From assembly GCA_018389105.1 (NCBI GenBank), contig JACATO010000309.1, positions 434,001 through 498,000 on the forward strand: a stretch of DNA of 64,000 bases, given 5' to 3'. Positions within the stretch are counted from its first letter, which is position 1; each line of letters starts with the position of its first letter. Below the pieces are notes generated by a model that worked only from the letters and a program-made list of their open reading frames with translations, made no database searches and was not told where the DNA came from. Positions 25,701-34,600 of this stretch are shown in pieces. A program made the position numbers and the translations under genes. The DNA is from Nautilus pompilius (taxonomy: Eukaryota > Mollusca > Cephalopoda > Nautilida > Nautilidae).

Positions 25701-27724
25701 CGAGGTAGGGGCTTTGCAGATCTCTCCTCTTGTATGTGCATGCTGATTTTTAAAAAAAAAAAAAAAAGTGATGAGGAACCAATCAATGTCTGGTCTGGCA
25801 CTCATTCAGCTCTTACTATCTTCAATTTTAACTGATACAATGCTGAGAAACTGCAGTAAAGTTCCATCAAGATGTGCATTTATACTGACAGCACACTAGA
25901 TTAGCAGAGATGTAATATTTTACTATAACTTCCTTTTTTCATGCAATAAATCTTGAAGTGACTTTTTTTGATCAATACTAAAGTTTACAGATATTGAACT
26001 GTCAAAGCAGTTGACACACTTTTATCAGGCAATAGAAGACTACACACAACAATTCATATATGTCAGCCCCCCCCCTCCCAATATTGATTTGTATGTTCAC
26101 AAAGTTTCGTCTTTTTATTTTGTGAAGTATTGCCTGCAAAGAGTGGTTATGATCATTGTCGTGGGATAGGCAGATGTACCGTACCAAGTTTCATTGTTTG
26201 GCACAGTAAAGGCTCATTCTCCCCAACCTAACAAAGTTCTGTTTTTCAAGTGTCTAGGGTGTATTTAAATGCAGAACAATAGATCCTCTAATAATTTGTT
26301 TTGTAACTATTTTTGAATATCTGGCATATTTTAGTTTATAACTAAAGATATTCAAAATTGCAGAATCAGATTTAAAAGCCACCCAGACAAGATATGAACA
26401 TTTGCAGCCGTACTGCCAAGAAAGTAACCAAATCCATTTTAGTTTACTTCTTATATAGTCATTCATTCGATCAAAAACCGAAGACCCGTGTAAATCTTTA
26501 AAATACTTAGTAGTCTAATAATGCCCTTCTTAGACTACTATCTTATAAAATTCATGAAATTATCACTGTCCTTTCCTTTCTTAACAGACTGCCACTGATT
26601 CAAGACAAAGAACAAAGAAGCTCAGTTCTCAACAGGAAACTTTAACCAGTGCTGGGCAGGAGGTTAAGTCAACTGCCCCTGCCAAAACAGTGGAAGCAGG
26701 TCCAGTTATCCCAAGACCCCCAACACCTCACAAGATAGTACACATGGCATCTCCAAGTAAAGAATGCTCAACTGCTGTAAAATTGTCTTTACTGGAACTA
26801 GCAACTCAAAAAAATGCAGCTAGAGCAGATTTCTTTAGCTCCATTAATCTCTCTAGCTACAAGGTTGTGAAGAGCAGGGAATCCCCTGTCACAACACTAG
26901 ATTATGTTGTACGAATATCACCACCAAAACTGTCTCAGCCTATTACATCTACAAATGTTACCCAATCATCAGAGAGCAGCATTCAACAAAGGCCAACACC
27001 TTCACACTTGTGGGGCAATGCTGAGTCTACAAACTCAGTAACTTCACGAGCTAGTAGTAACATACCTCGACTCACTTCCCTCAAGTCCTCACCAGCATCT
27101 GCTGCAGAGAACATCGGAAGCAAAAACGATGTTCCATCAAAGAAAGTGCCTCCACCACCACCACCTCGGAAGAGCAGTCGAATCCCAGGACTGGGCGTTG
27201 TAAGTCCACTCTTGACTGGAACTCAGAATATCAGCAAGAATGCAGAAACACCACAGAGTCCCAAGATCAAAGTTACTCCGCTCCCACTCAGAAAGCCTAT
27301 CAGCCGTTTTCAACAGGATATTGCTGCTGGTATATATGCCAACATGAATAGGCCAGACTTACAAAGTCAGGCAGCCTCACCTTCACTCCTGCTACGTAAA
27401 ACCACCAGTCCATTCTCTGATTCTGATAGGGATTCATCACCATCTAAAGAAAGTGGAGAAAGCACAAGTTCAAGTGACTCCCAACAAAGCGTGGTCAGGA
27501 AAGGTGAAGATTCACAATTGAATGGCTTCTCATCCAAAATGCCCCCAGCTCCACCTGTACGCATATCCAGTGTTCCCTCATTTCCAAAACAACTTCCGGC
27601 AAAGTATATCCAATCATCTCCACAAAACAGGACCAGTAAACTGCCCCTAGTGAATGGTAAACTTTCACCAACTGACAGAAATATCACGCACATCTCAGAT
27701 GTCCAGGAGACTGCCATTGATTGA
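4590..27724 (+). CDS. SRCIN1/KIAA1217-like: SRCIN1/KIAA1217-like (p140Cap/SKT) coiled-coil scaffold protein, C-terminal 623 residues
   Basis: Seven exons: 4590-4792, 7330-7448, 7598-7728, 9279-9354, 10510-10593, 25581-25704, 26588-27724. Phases join without a break to give 623 residues plus one partial codon. Residues 1-203 are a charged, helical region with the family landmarks ELRTDLWNLRRLQ, MALSLSQISKAIAELK and KFLKEEPEKLENSLKRCKKL. This matches the AIP3-type coiled coil of vertebrate SRCIN1 (p140Cap) and KIAA1217 (SKT). Residues 246-623 are Ser/Pro-rich and probably disordered, with PPPPPP at residues 433-438 and a later PPAPPVR, both possible SH3 or EVH1 ligands. In vertebrates the family links the Src kinase inhibitor Csk, cortactin and the cytoskeleton at adhesions and synapses. 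That role is carried over by homology only. The N-terminus and promoter are outside the window. Family assignment is from memory of the proteins, not from a search. Confidence 0.85.
5747..7063 (+). mobile_element. mariner (D34D) DNA transposon, nearly complete, in an intron of the SRCIN1-like gene
   Basis: About 30-bp essentially perfect terminal inverted repeats start CGAGGTGTAGTCAAAAAGTA, with TA at both flanks (5745-5746 and 7064-7065), the usual mariner target duplication. The 1,317-bp length is standard for the family. It carries a transposase gene in the plus direction (5954-6990) and sits between the exons at 4792 and 7330, in the same direction as the host gene. Confidence 0.93.
5954..6990 (+). 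pseudogene. mariner transposase, frameshifted
   Basis: The N-terminal part (5954 to about 6340) starts [19 protein letters not shown] and has the HTH region with QIKEWYNRFKDGR and GRPSTSRND. The C-terminal part (about 6430-6990) has [19 protein letters not shown] and YSPDLAPCDFWLFPKLK and ends EYFEGD. The first catalytic Asp is in ITGDET near 6409. The other two lie 34 residues apart (HHDN to PCDF), the D34D signature. The frame is lost at least twice between about 6340 and 6430: one shift after LLFDQQKG and a small deletion after ITGDET. This copy therefore cannot make a whole protein as read, though the repeats look young. Confidence 0.9.
7330..7448 (+). CDS. SRCIN1/KIAA1217-like coiled-coil exon
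   Basis: Polypyrimidine tract and CTCCAG acceptor, donor GTAAGG. Starts in phase 0, directly continuing the 4590-4792 exon, and ends with AC, which the next exon completes to Thr. Encodes NAMVKLLDAGNVAIGY and the charged FYKYREEEKRIDKQLT. A 1.3 kb mariner copy lies in the preceding intron. Confidence 0.85.
7598..7728 (+). CDS. SRCIN1/KIAA1217-like coiled-coil exon
   Basis: Acceptor ATTCTAG and donor GTGAGT. The phase fits both neighbours. Encodes SLETSVEELRTDVISKQCRV and GDVESMALSLSQISKAIAEL, one of the best conserved blocks of the family as I remember it. The intron before it is only 149 bp. Confidence 0.88.
8170..9270. other. Unassigned intron sequence
   Basis: Intron between the exons ending 7728 and starting 9279. 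Around 8654-8760 a frame reads FMKDGAPLSHHNTCEEA, faintly recalling the QDGAP/HY motif of mariner-like transposases, but no terminal repeats or second motif support it. Nothing else is recognised. Confidence 0.3.
9279..9354 (+). CDS. SRCIN1/KIAA1217-like coiled-coil exon (short)
   Basis: A 76-base exon with acceptor CACTTCAG and donor GTAAGT. Encodes ARFPSIQEKMKTTVSKEKEK and VINEE. The split codons at both ends match the flanking exons: G|CA at the start and AA|G at the end. The open frame running upstream to about 9098 is intron. Confidence 0.85.
10358..10430 (+). repeat. pogo/Tigger-like terminal-repeat fragment (tentative)
   Basis: CAGTAAAACCTCGATTTAAT followed by GGACTAA and a later GTCCGTTAATG resembles the ends of pogo/Tigger-type transposons and their MITEs as I remember them. 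No partner repeat was found nearby, so it may be a decayed end or a chance match. It lies about 80 bp upstream of the exon at 10510. Confidence 0.3.
10510..10593 (+). CDS. SRCIN1/KIAA1217-like coiled-coil exon, FLKEEP block
   Basis: Acceptor TCTTTCAG, donor GTACAT. Encodes FLKEEPEKLENSLKRCKKLT, which closely resembles the FLKEEP motif of KIAA1217/SRCIN1. It ends with AG, which the first base of the exon at 25581 completes to Arg. The next coding exon lies about 15 kb downstream. Confidence 0.88.
10807..10861. repeat. TATG/TACA/TA microsatellite
   Basis: A run of AT, then GT repeats, then TACA repeats, then AT repeats, in the long intron after the exon ending 10593. Confidence 0.9.
23466..24389 (+). 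mobile_element. mariner (D34D) DNA transposon, 3' truncated
   Basis: Begins at TA with terminal repeat CGAGGTCTGTCGAAAAAGTA (23466). The sequence stops matching after the codons for FLAKKG at about 24389, and no right repeat follows. It matches the mariner at 54634-55963 in both repeat and protein, so the two are one subfamily. The missing part is about 400 bp, including the third catalytic Asp. Confidence 0.85.
23625..24389 (+). pseudogene. mariner transposase fragment, frameshifted and truncated
   Basis: Pieces in more than one frame: [89 protein letters not shown] and [13 protein letters not shown]. They cover the HTH region and the first two catalytic Asp positions. Several frame changes and the lost 3' end make it non-functional. 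Confidence 0.85.
25581..25704 (+). CDS. SRCIN1/KIAA1217-like linker exon
   Basis: Acceptor CTCACGGCAG, donor GTAGGG, 124 bases. One base finishes the codon begun at 10593 and the exon ends in phase 0. Encodes LASVQERRPEEIPELTTDDQ and GGKAALPENPQSWVQCVE, an acidic linker. It is more GC-rich than the surrounding intron. The exact phase match at both ends supports it as a real exon. Confidence 0.8.
26588..27724 (+). CDS. SRCIN1/KIAA1217-like last exon: Ser/Pro-rich tail and stop
   Basis: Acceptor CTTAACAG. Starts in phase 0 and runs 378 codons to TGA at 27722-27724. The opening TATDSRQRTKKL is basic. The rest is rich in Ser, Pro and Thr with little predicted structure. SH3-ligand-like motifs are PVIPRPPTP near the start, KKVPPPPPPRKSS (prolines at 27149-27166) and PPAPPVR near 27545. 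A Ser/Asp/Glu-rich patch lies around 27415-27490. Confidence 0.9.
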   Translation, partial: TATDSRQRTKKLSSQQETLTSAGQEVKSTAPAKTVEAGPVIPRPPTPHKIVHMASPSKECSTAVKLSLLELATQKNAARADFFSSINLSSYKVVKSRESPVTTLDYVVRISPPKLSQPITSTNVTQSSESSIQQRPTPSHLWGNAESTNSVTSRASSNIPRLTSLKSSPASAAENIGSKNDVPSKKVPPPPPPRKSSRIPGLGVVSPLLTGTQNISKNAETPQSPKIKVTPLPLRKPISRFQQDIAAGIYANMNRPDLQSQAASPSLLLRKTTSPFSDSDRDSSPSKESGESTSSSDSQQSVVRKGEDSQLNGFSSKMPPAPPVRISSVPSFPKQLPAKYIQSSPQNRTSKLPLVNGKLSPTDRNITHISDVQETAID

Positions 27725-28075
27725 TCAGGTAAACCACCTTCAAACGAACATTTTTTATGATGTCATGAATAATTAAAAATGTACCCTTAAGATCTCTGCT
27801 TCAGTAAAGATTGGAAGAGCAGGTGGGCTAGCAAGGAATACATTGTCCACTGTAGTAGGGTTTCCTCCTAACTAAGAAGGTTGTGATAGAAGAAAAATGT
27901 GGTGGTTACATATAACAGGACCATTAGCTTCTATTTTCTCCACCCACATTCCATGTTAGAGTTATTATGCAGGTGGTAAATACACTACCCAAGTATTATG
28001 AAATTGTATATGGTATAAGCCAGCTATCCAAGATTTTTTAAACTGTACAGGGAAAGATAAGTAGGAGTCCACTGG

Positions 28076-28081
28076 AATAAA
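28076..28081 (+). promoter_or_regulatory. Poly(A) signal of the SRCIN1-like gene
   Basis: AATAAA 352 bp after the stop codon, followed by a T-rich stretch. Likely the cleavage signal of the plus-strand transcript. Confidence 0.6.
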
Positions 28082-28156
28082 TTTTTTTTATAACTGAAAT
28101 GAAAACTGTTGTTGCTTGCTCATTATATAAGGATACAAGATAGAAAGAAGAATTAG

Positions 28157-28162
28157 TTTATT
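28157..28162 (-). promoter_or_regulatory. Poly(A) signal of UBR5
   Basis: AATAAA on the minus strand (TTTATT on plus), about 280 bp after the UBR5 stop. The facing signal of the other gene is about 75 bp away. Confidence 0.55.
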
Positions 28163-28440
28163 TAATGTTCAGGTCTCAGCCCAATCACATACAATAATCT
28201 GACAGAATGTAGGCCACACATGGCGAGCAATTTTTTTAAAAATCTGGGAAAGAAGCTCTCCTGCTTGTTTTTGTTAAACGAGTCATTGGAATCAATATTA
28301 AATAATTCATGACTGTCTTGCACAATTAGTCTATGCATACTCAGAGTTAAAAACCACACTGCAGTGGTGGTTCCCACCAAGTTGGACCCTCAAAAAAAAA
28401 TGATGATAAATAAATGACTTTCATAGTTATCACTGATCAA

Positions 28441-28653
28441 TTATACAAAACCAAATGCTTTTGTTTTTATGGCCATGAGCAGTTTGTTGCGTAGAATAGC
28501 TTTGGTGGAATACAGTGGGATGTAGAGTCTTGAGATACAGGTGTTGGCTGTGGGCAAATGGTCATCATCTGCAGGTCTGATTGTAATGCTGGGCATTGGC
28601 TGAAAACCTTCTTCACTAGCTGGCAGTGCAGGACTAGAGGTCCAGAAATAAAC
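28441..28653 (-). CDS. UBR5: UBR5 last exon: catalytic end of HECT C-lobe
   Basis: 70 codons plus TAA. Begins [20 protein letters not shown] and ends KTKAFGFV. Contains the active-site Cys in [15 protein letters not shown] (codon 28537-28539) and the terminal Phe-x-Phe-Val shared with human UBR5. Acceptor TTAATAG. Confidence 0.97.
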   Translation of the reverse strand, partial: VYFWTSSPALPASEEGFQPMPSITIRPADDDHLPTANTCISRLYIPLYSTKAILRNKLLMAIKTKAFGFV

Positions 28654-31600
28654 CTATTAATTAGAAAAGTAACATGATTAAGCAAATAGCATCCTGTGCT
28701 CTTGAGGATAAAAAATGTGACTGTCATTAGATGAAGATCAGAGTTTCCTCCCTTTTCATACATATTACAGCATTCAGTTATTGAACAAACACTTTAATAT
28801 AAAAGAAAATTACTTACTAAATCTTGTCTTTCATGGTTGTTCATTTTTTCTACTACTGACCAAAGCCAGCGTTTGAAACGTTGAACTTTCTCACTGCTTT
28901 CACCTGAAGAAAAGTTTAAATTTTGCATTCAATCTTTTCCAACTCTGTTTTCATCCTAGGCGATTTTAAACATGTACATTAAGAGACGGTCAGGCTTTAC
29001 ATTCATCAGATTTTGTTAGAAGAATTAGGCAATCACAAGACAAGATGCAAGCCTTTGTACTTTGGAGCATCTTGTGTGCATACCCAGCTCACTAAGACAA
29101 CAATCCAGTCTACTAAACTTACCGCTTTCATCATTAAATGATGTGTAGCTAATCAGAGTCTGGACGTTTATGTCCCCTACACCATTGATGAGCAGCCGGA
29201 AGTCCTCAGCAGTCAGACCATCCAAAGAATTGGAAGGAACTACATCAAATATACCCATTCGTATATGCTGATGAAAAAAAAAAAAAACAGACAAGGTCTC
29301 AGAAACAAAAATTAATAATTTGTTTTTAAATAGGATTTTGACTTTTAGTGGATATAGGAATGGATGATGGTTCAGAAAAAAAAAGGGGGCTGCATGTAAT
29401 AGTGTACTTCTCCAACAGAGGAAAGCCTCTCCCATAAAACAGGTCACTAATAATGCTCACATGGATTGTCTCCACTTACTTTAAGTGATTTCTCAGCCAC
29501 TGTCACCATCCTGTACTCAGCATATCTTCGAACATAGTCATGTACATTCTGAGCATTCACTTCAACATCAGCTCCTCCAGGAATTAATTGGATGCTTTCT
29601 CCTCCCTGAGAAAAAAAAGAGGAGGGATCATGAACTCCAAAATATCAATAACTTATGTTCTGAACAAAAAAGTATTTGTCCAGTTAGATGTGTGCCTTTA
29701 AAAACACAAACCCAATTGTTTAATTTTTACTCTCAAAATAAGCATTTTATTAGTTTTAACACATCCCTCACGAGCAGGTGGTCACCTTCTCATTGGTGGA
29801 AAAATAGATTTCTTTTGAGAATCCGTTTGCCATTCTCAGTGTATCACGTGAGAAATTATTGAAGAACCCCTAGTAAAACAAAAAAAGTACTTTGAATTGC
29901 TGCGTGATTAGTCCAGCAGCAGCACTGGTGACGTTCAAGGAAGTCAGTCAGATGAGCAGCTTTCCTACTGATGACAGAGTTAAAAGCTTCATCAGTTCAT
30001 TGAAGCTGAAGTCCAGGAGGCAGTGCACAGCAGGTGGTCAGAATTGATCACGTGTGCTGCCTGTTTCCCGTGTTGTATTGCCTCGGGACTATATCTGCAT
30101 ACTTCATTATACATCTGTACTGTGTACTACTGAAAACAAATAATGCCTTTAACCTTTTCCTTTTTTTCTCTTTCAATTTTCATTCTGAAAGACATTTTTT
30201 AAATGTGTGTGATGCAATACATTCAAATAGCACCATTTTGGATGCTTCCGCAATGACAGCCTATGGAATGTCAACCACCCCATAGTAAAGAGTGACTACA
30301 TGGCTCGTGAGGGGTGTGTTAAAACAAAGTTATGCATATTCTTCAGCCATTTTTCTCTTCTGTCTGGAGCTGACAAATATTTTACAGATACCTGCTGCCA
30401 TAATTGCATGCATATATTTATTTTGTAATATCTGTTCAGAAGTCAGTTTCAGCATTTGGAAGGGGCATTTCGTTTAATAGGCAGAGCTTGTAGGTGAATG
30501 GAATCCATCAGCTTACCAATGGTAAAGTATTCCTTCAATTAAAGTTCTGATGTTTATCTTGGTCATTTAGTCTTTAGTTGACCAATGGGTTCATACCTTG
30601 TTCCATCAGATAGAGTAAAGCCCTCCCACCAATGGCTCCAGCACACCTGTTATACAATGAATAGCTTGTTTGTTTTGTTTTTTTTTAACAGTTCTCCAGT
30701 ACATATAATATAGAAAACTTGTGGGTTGGTTATTTAAAGCATCCATTTCCACCCATTAATGAAAAGCAAAATATTTGCTCCCTGATGATATCAGAGATAC
30801 TGCAAAGTAATCAGCAGCAGTATATGGCTTGAACTAAAACTTTGATTACCCAAAGCAATAAGGTGCAATACAAACCTCTTCAGCACACAGCTCCATGCAG
30901 AAGTTCATATCTAAAGCAGCGAACATGAGTGATGCATCCTTTGTTTCAGAGTCCACTACCAGCTGGCGCAAACTTTCATACATTACTGGATCAAAAAACG
31001 CCAAGTCATGCCAGCCAATTTTGCGGCCAAGAACATATTTAATTACATGGCGATTCAGGAAGAGAGGACACATTTCATTTTGCAGAAGGCACAGTCCAAT
31101 AACTCTACAAAGTAAAAGTTTAATTAAACTTAAAGAAAATCATAAATAAAACTCTTTAGAAAATTACAATTTAAATGTGATATTAGAAACCTCCCACCCT
31201 GAAACCAATTCTCTCTGCCCAGCTTTCATCTGAAAAGGATGCTTACTGTCATCATATTTATGAAAGAAAACAATGATTTAACAAAGTTTTAGCGAGTGCT
31301 AAACCACATCTGTTGCCCCTCAAGAGTTCCCAGCCATCATATATACATACCCTTAGAAAGACAAGTTTACTCACCTGCCAACATTCCTAAAGGCATTCAG
31401 TCTCTCAGCCGTGTTCTTGCCAGGATGCGGGGAGTAAAATCCACGCTTTCCTGGCTGCCAAAACAGTGGTGTGTTATCTTCCAAGTCTTCCTCCTCCTCC
31501 ACATCACTACGACGTTCTGAACTTCCTGATTTTTTTGTTTTATCCGCTATCAAGTTGAAAATGTCAAGATCCAAAAGGTTTTCCGGGTTCATATCTCTAC

Positions 31601-34600
31601 TACAAAAAAAAAAAAGGAAAGCCTCCATGCAGCTATGATTTACCTTAACAATAGGACTGCTAAATACATCAATGTCTCTAGTGCCATCCAGTCTGGAAAA
31701 TACTGAGATGCTAGCACTTGTACGTTTGAAGAACCTCCCGACAGTTACTAGTATAATACTGTGGTAGCTGTTTATGAAAGAGCTATCCTCCTCCATCATA
31801 GCTCCATGTTACAACTATCTCCCTGATGCAGCTTTTACAATGACTCTTTGATAAATATAACCAATTAATTTTTTTTCTTTATTCACTTAAAAAATATAAA
31901 TAAATACCATAAAAAAACTTGTCATTTGACTACAAATAAAGCACTCAAAATCTGAAAATAGTGGTTGTTTCTTAAACAGCACTAACCCTGTTTTGGAGTT
32001 TTTAAGTGAAGTAGTGAACACACAAAAAAAAACAAACAATACTTTTTATAACTGTGAGAGAAGAGCTGCCCATGCATGTCTGAGCAGCATTACAAATTTT
32101 AATTTATCAAATTCCATTGACAATAACAACAGCAGCAGCTACACTAATACAAAAAGAAATTTGTAGTTATGGAACGACAAACAGCATGTAGACAGAATTT
32201 TGTTTCCTTATAAATAAAGCTATTTTTAAAAAAGATCTAGAACAAAGAGAGAACTTACTTGCTGTGTGCTAGTATAATTTCCATGGCTTCATCCACACGC
32301 TGGCGAAGAGACTCCTCTGAAGCCAGGAGGAGGAGGAGTTGGGCTGGAGAGAGTTCAAGCAACATCCCAGTTATCTTTGGCGCCATGGACTGTAACCAAT
32401 AGTAGTTTTGTTTATCCCCACTCCAGCTGTCTATCCAAACATGAACAAAGCTTACACGCACACACAACAGTCAGCAACTATATTTTCTCAAAATTAAATG
32501 AATAAATTTGCTTATGTTGGAAAATTTATACAGTCTCTGCACAAAATAAATTGGGAATTTGAAACAAATTTTCAAAGCTTCAGTCATTAAATAAATTAAA
32601 AAATAACCCTAACCCTGACCATCTGGAAGTGGTGGCTTCATATCTTAGTCGTGAGGACTGTTAATATTAAAACTTCAGGGTTTGTTTTTGGGAACAAGAG
32701 GATTAAGGCCATTTTGATCTTTAAACTCGGATGTACACACATTTATAATGGTGCCCTGAGGTAACACCAGGCAGACAGCTGGGCAGGCTCCATCCCACAT
32801 CTAAAAATGGAGAGTTCTATTAAGGATCTGACCCCTGTGGCACTACCTTTAACAGGACAGTCTCTCTCTCACACACACTGGTGAACAAAAATAATAACGT
32901 AAAATCCCCTCACAGGCTGGAGGTCCCTGACTTTTGGGTACATCCGTTCTCCAAGTTGTCTGCGGTAATTTGATGAGCTGTCATTTTCAGCACCAGAGTC
33001 GTTGTTGTTGTTGTTGTTGCTGCTGCCACCACCGCCGCCGCCATCTGAAGGCATGTAGAATGGTGGTGCATCGTACGACAGAGTGCGTCTGTTTTCTCTG
33101 TTCCTTCTCTGTACTGCGGACCGCATGCGTTCTCGTTCCCTCTCCCTTGTTCTTAGCCTCTGAATGAGATCTTTAAAAACAACAAAAATTTTGGATGGTT
33201 TTAAAACTAGCGAGGAGAATTTCCAAAACAAAGTGCTGCCCTACCAGAGGGTACAGTTAACTTCTATTCCATAGTGAGAATGGCAGCCAATCCTGCTAGT
33301 AAACCCACCCCAATGTGGTTTATTCTGCTGTTTTGGCCTGCGCTGTGCATGAGGAAAGAATCAGGGCACCAAGACACAGTCAGCAGTAGGGTCTGAATGG
33401 TTGTGCACAGCTTGGACCTTGTTGTGACATAGGTGCTCAACAGACTGCATATGAAGGCAGCAAAGCCTCAGATGGCATTTAACTCACAATTACCTTAAAA
33501 AAAAAATGATGAATGGCCAAAATTGTTTTCAGGTGCCAAATACCCAGAGCCAGTTCTTGGTGGGGGCTGATCAAAAATAGCATAAAAATAGTTTTCTTAA
33601 AAGCTGATGGTTGGACAGATTTGTTTTCTCATAGATGGGTTATGACTGTTTTGCTGCCAAGTTTTCTCAATGCATGATGTAATGGGATGGGATTTCCAGC
33701 AAAAACGTATTCCCCATGACCTTATTTTAGCAGGAAACCAATCAAAAACTCTCTTTTATCAAGCTTTAGTATGGGCCAGGTTATGTAATAAAATATTGCT
33801 ATTAATGATTCGAAGTGGCCATTTTACAAGTTTGCTGGGTTAGGCCTGCAGCAGTGAAACAGTTGTGTGTAGTTTGTGTCCTAAATGGTACAGACAGGTT
33901 GTTTGTTTTCCTCGTTTATGCGGGTTTAATAATAAATTAGCTCACTGTATTGAAGACTCTTTCCTCCAACCAAAACACCTTCTAATGATGGCAGTTTCTC
34001 TGATGAAAGGACAGCCTGTGGAGAGAGAAAGTAACAAAATTTGAAAAAATAGGCTAAATGCAAGGATTGGCAACAACTAAAAGAAGAAAAACTTTAATAA
34101 AAGTAGTCTTCCAGAGATAGGTTTTAAACTCACATTAGCCATGGCAGTGTAAAAGCTTCTTGCTACTCCACTTCCTTCACCAGGCTCATCCTTAAAGGTA
34201 ACTTTCACTTTATGAACTGCCAATGGTGGGCCACTGGTGTTGGTACGACGGTTGAACTGAGTATTCAGCTGTTTAAAAGTTTGTACTATGAGTGTTGTTC
34301 TGTCTCTCTCGACCTTGAAACGGGAAAGAGAGAGGGAGGGAGGATGGGGAATCCATAAAAACAGATTTTTAAAATGGCATTGCTGAAGTGATGACAAGAT
34401 AAGATACAATACATGTACTTAAATACAGTTTAGATTATTAGGGAGTTTATTCACATTGTTTTTTAGAACTTAAAAATCATTGTAAAAAGTGGCTGTTGAG
34501 AAAAATTAATTTTTTTTAATTTACATTTCTCTTTAAATGGATTTTATTAACAAGAACAATAAATTTCAACGAGTTGAATACAAAAATAGATTAAAATATT

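Larger units (their letters stand above)
27725..28440. other. Intergenic/3' UTR segment between convergent genes
   Basis: Holds both 3' UTRs and no coding sequence. Stop codons of the two genes face each other 716 bp apart. Confidence 0.8.

Noticed and set aside
27367-27717. 116-codon minus-strand frame opposite the SRCIN1-like last exon
   Set aside because: Shadow of the long coding exon on the other strand.
29785-29867. Possible extra UBR5 exon on minus ([20 protein letters not shown]...) between a CTAG and a GTGACC
   Set aside because: The neighbouring exons join directly (CAEE to GGES) exactly as in human UBR5, the donor is poor and the peptide has no counterpart there.
31371-31799. 142-codon minus-strand frame taken whole as a protein
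   Set aside because: Only the part below 31600 is a UBR5 exon; the upstream part runs through the polypyrimidine tract and intron.
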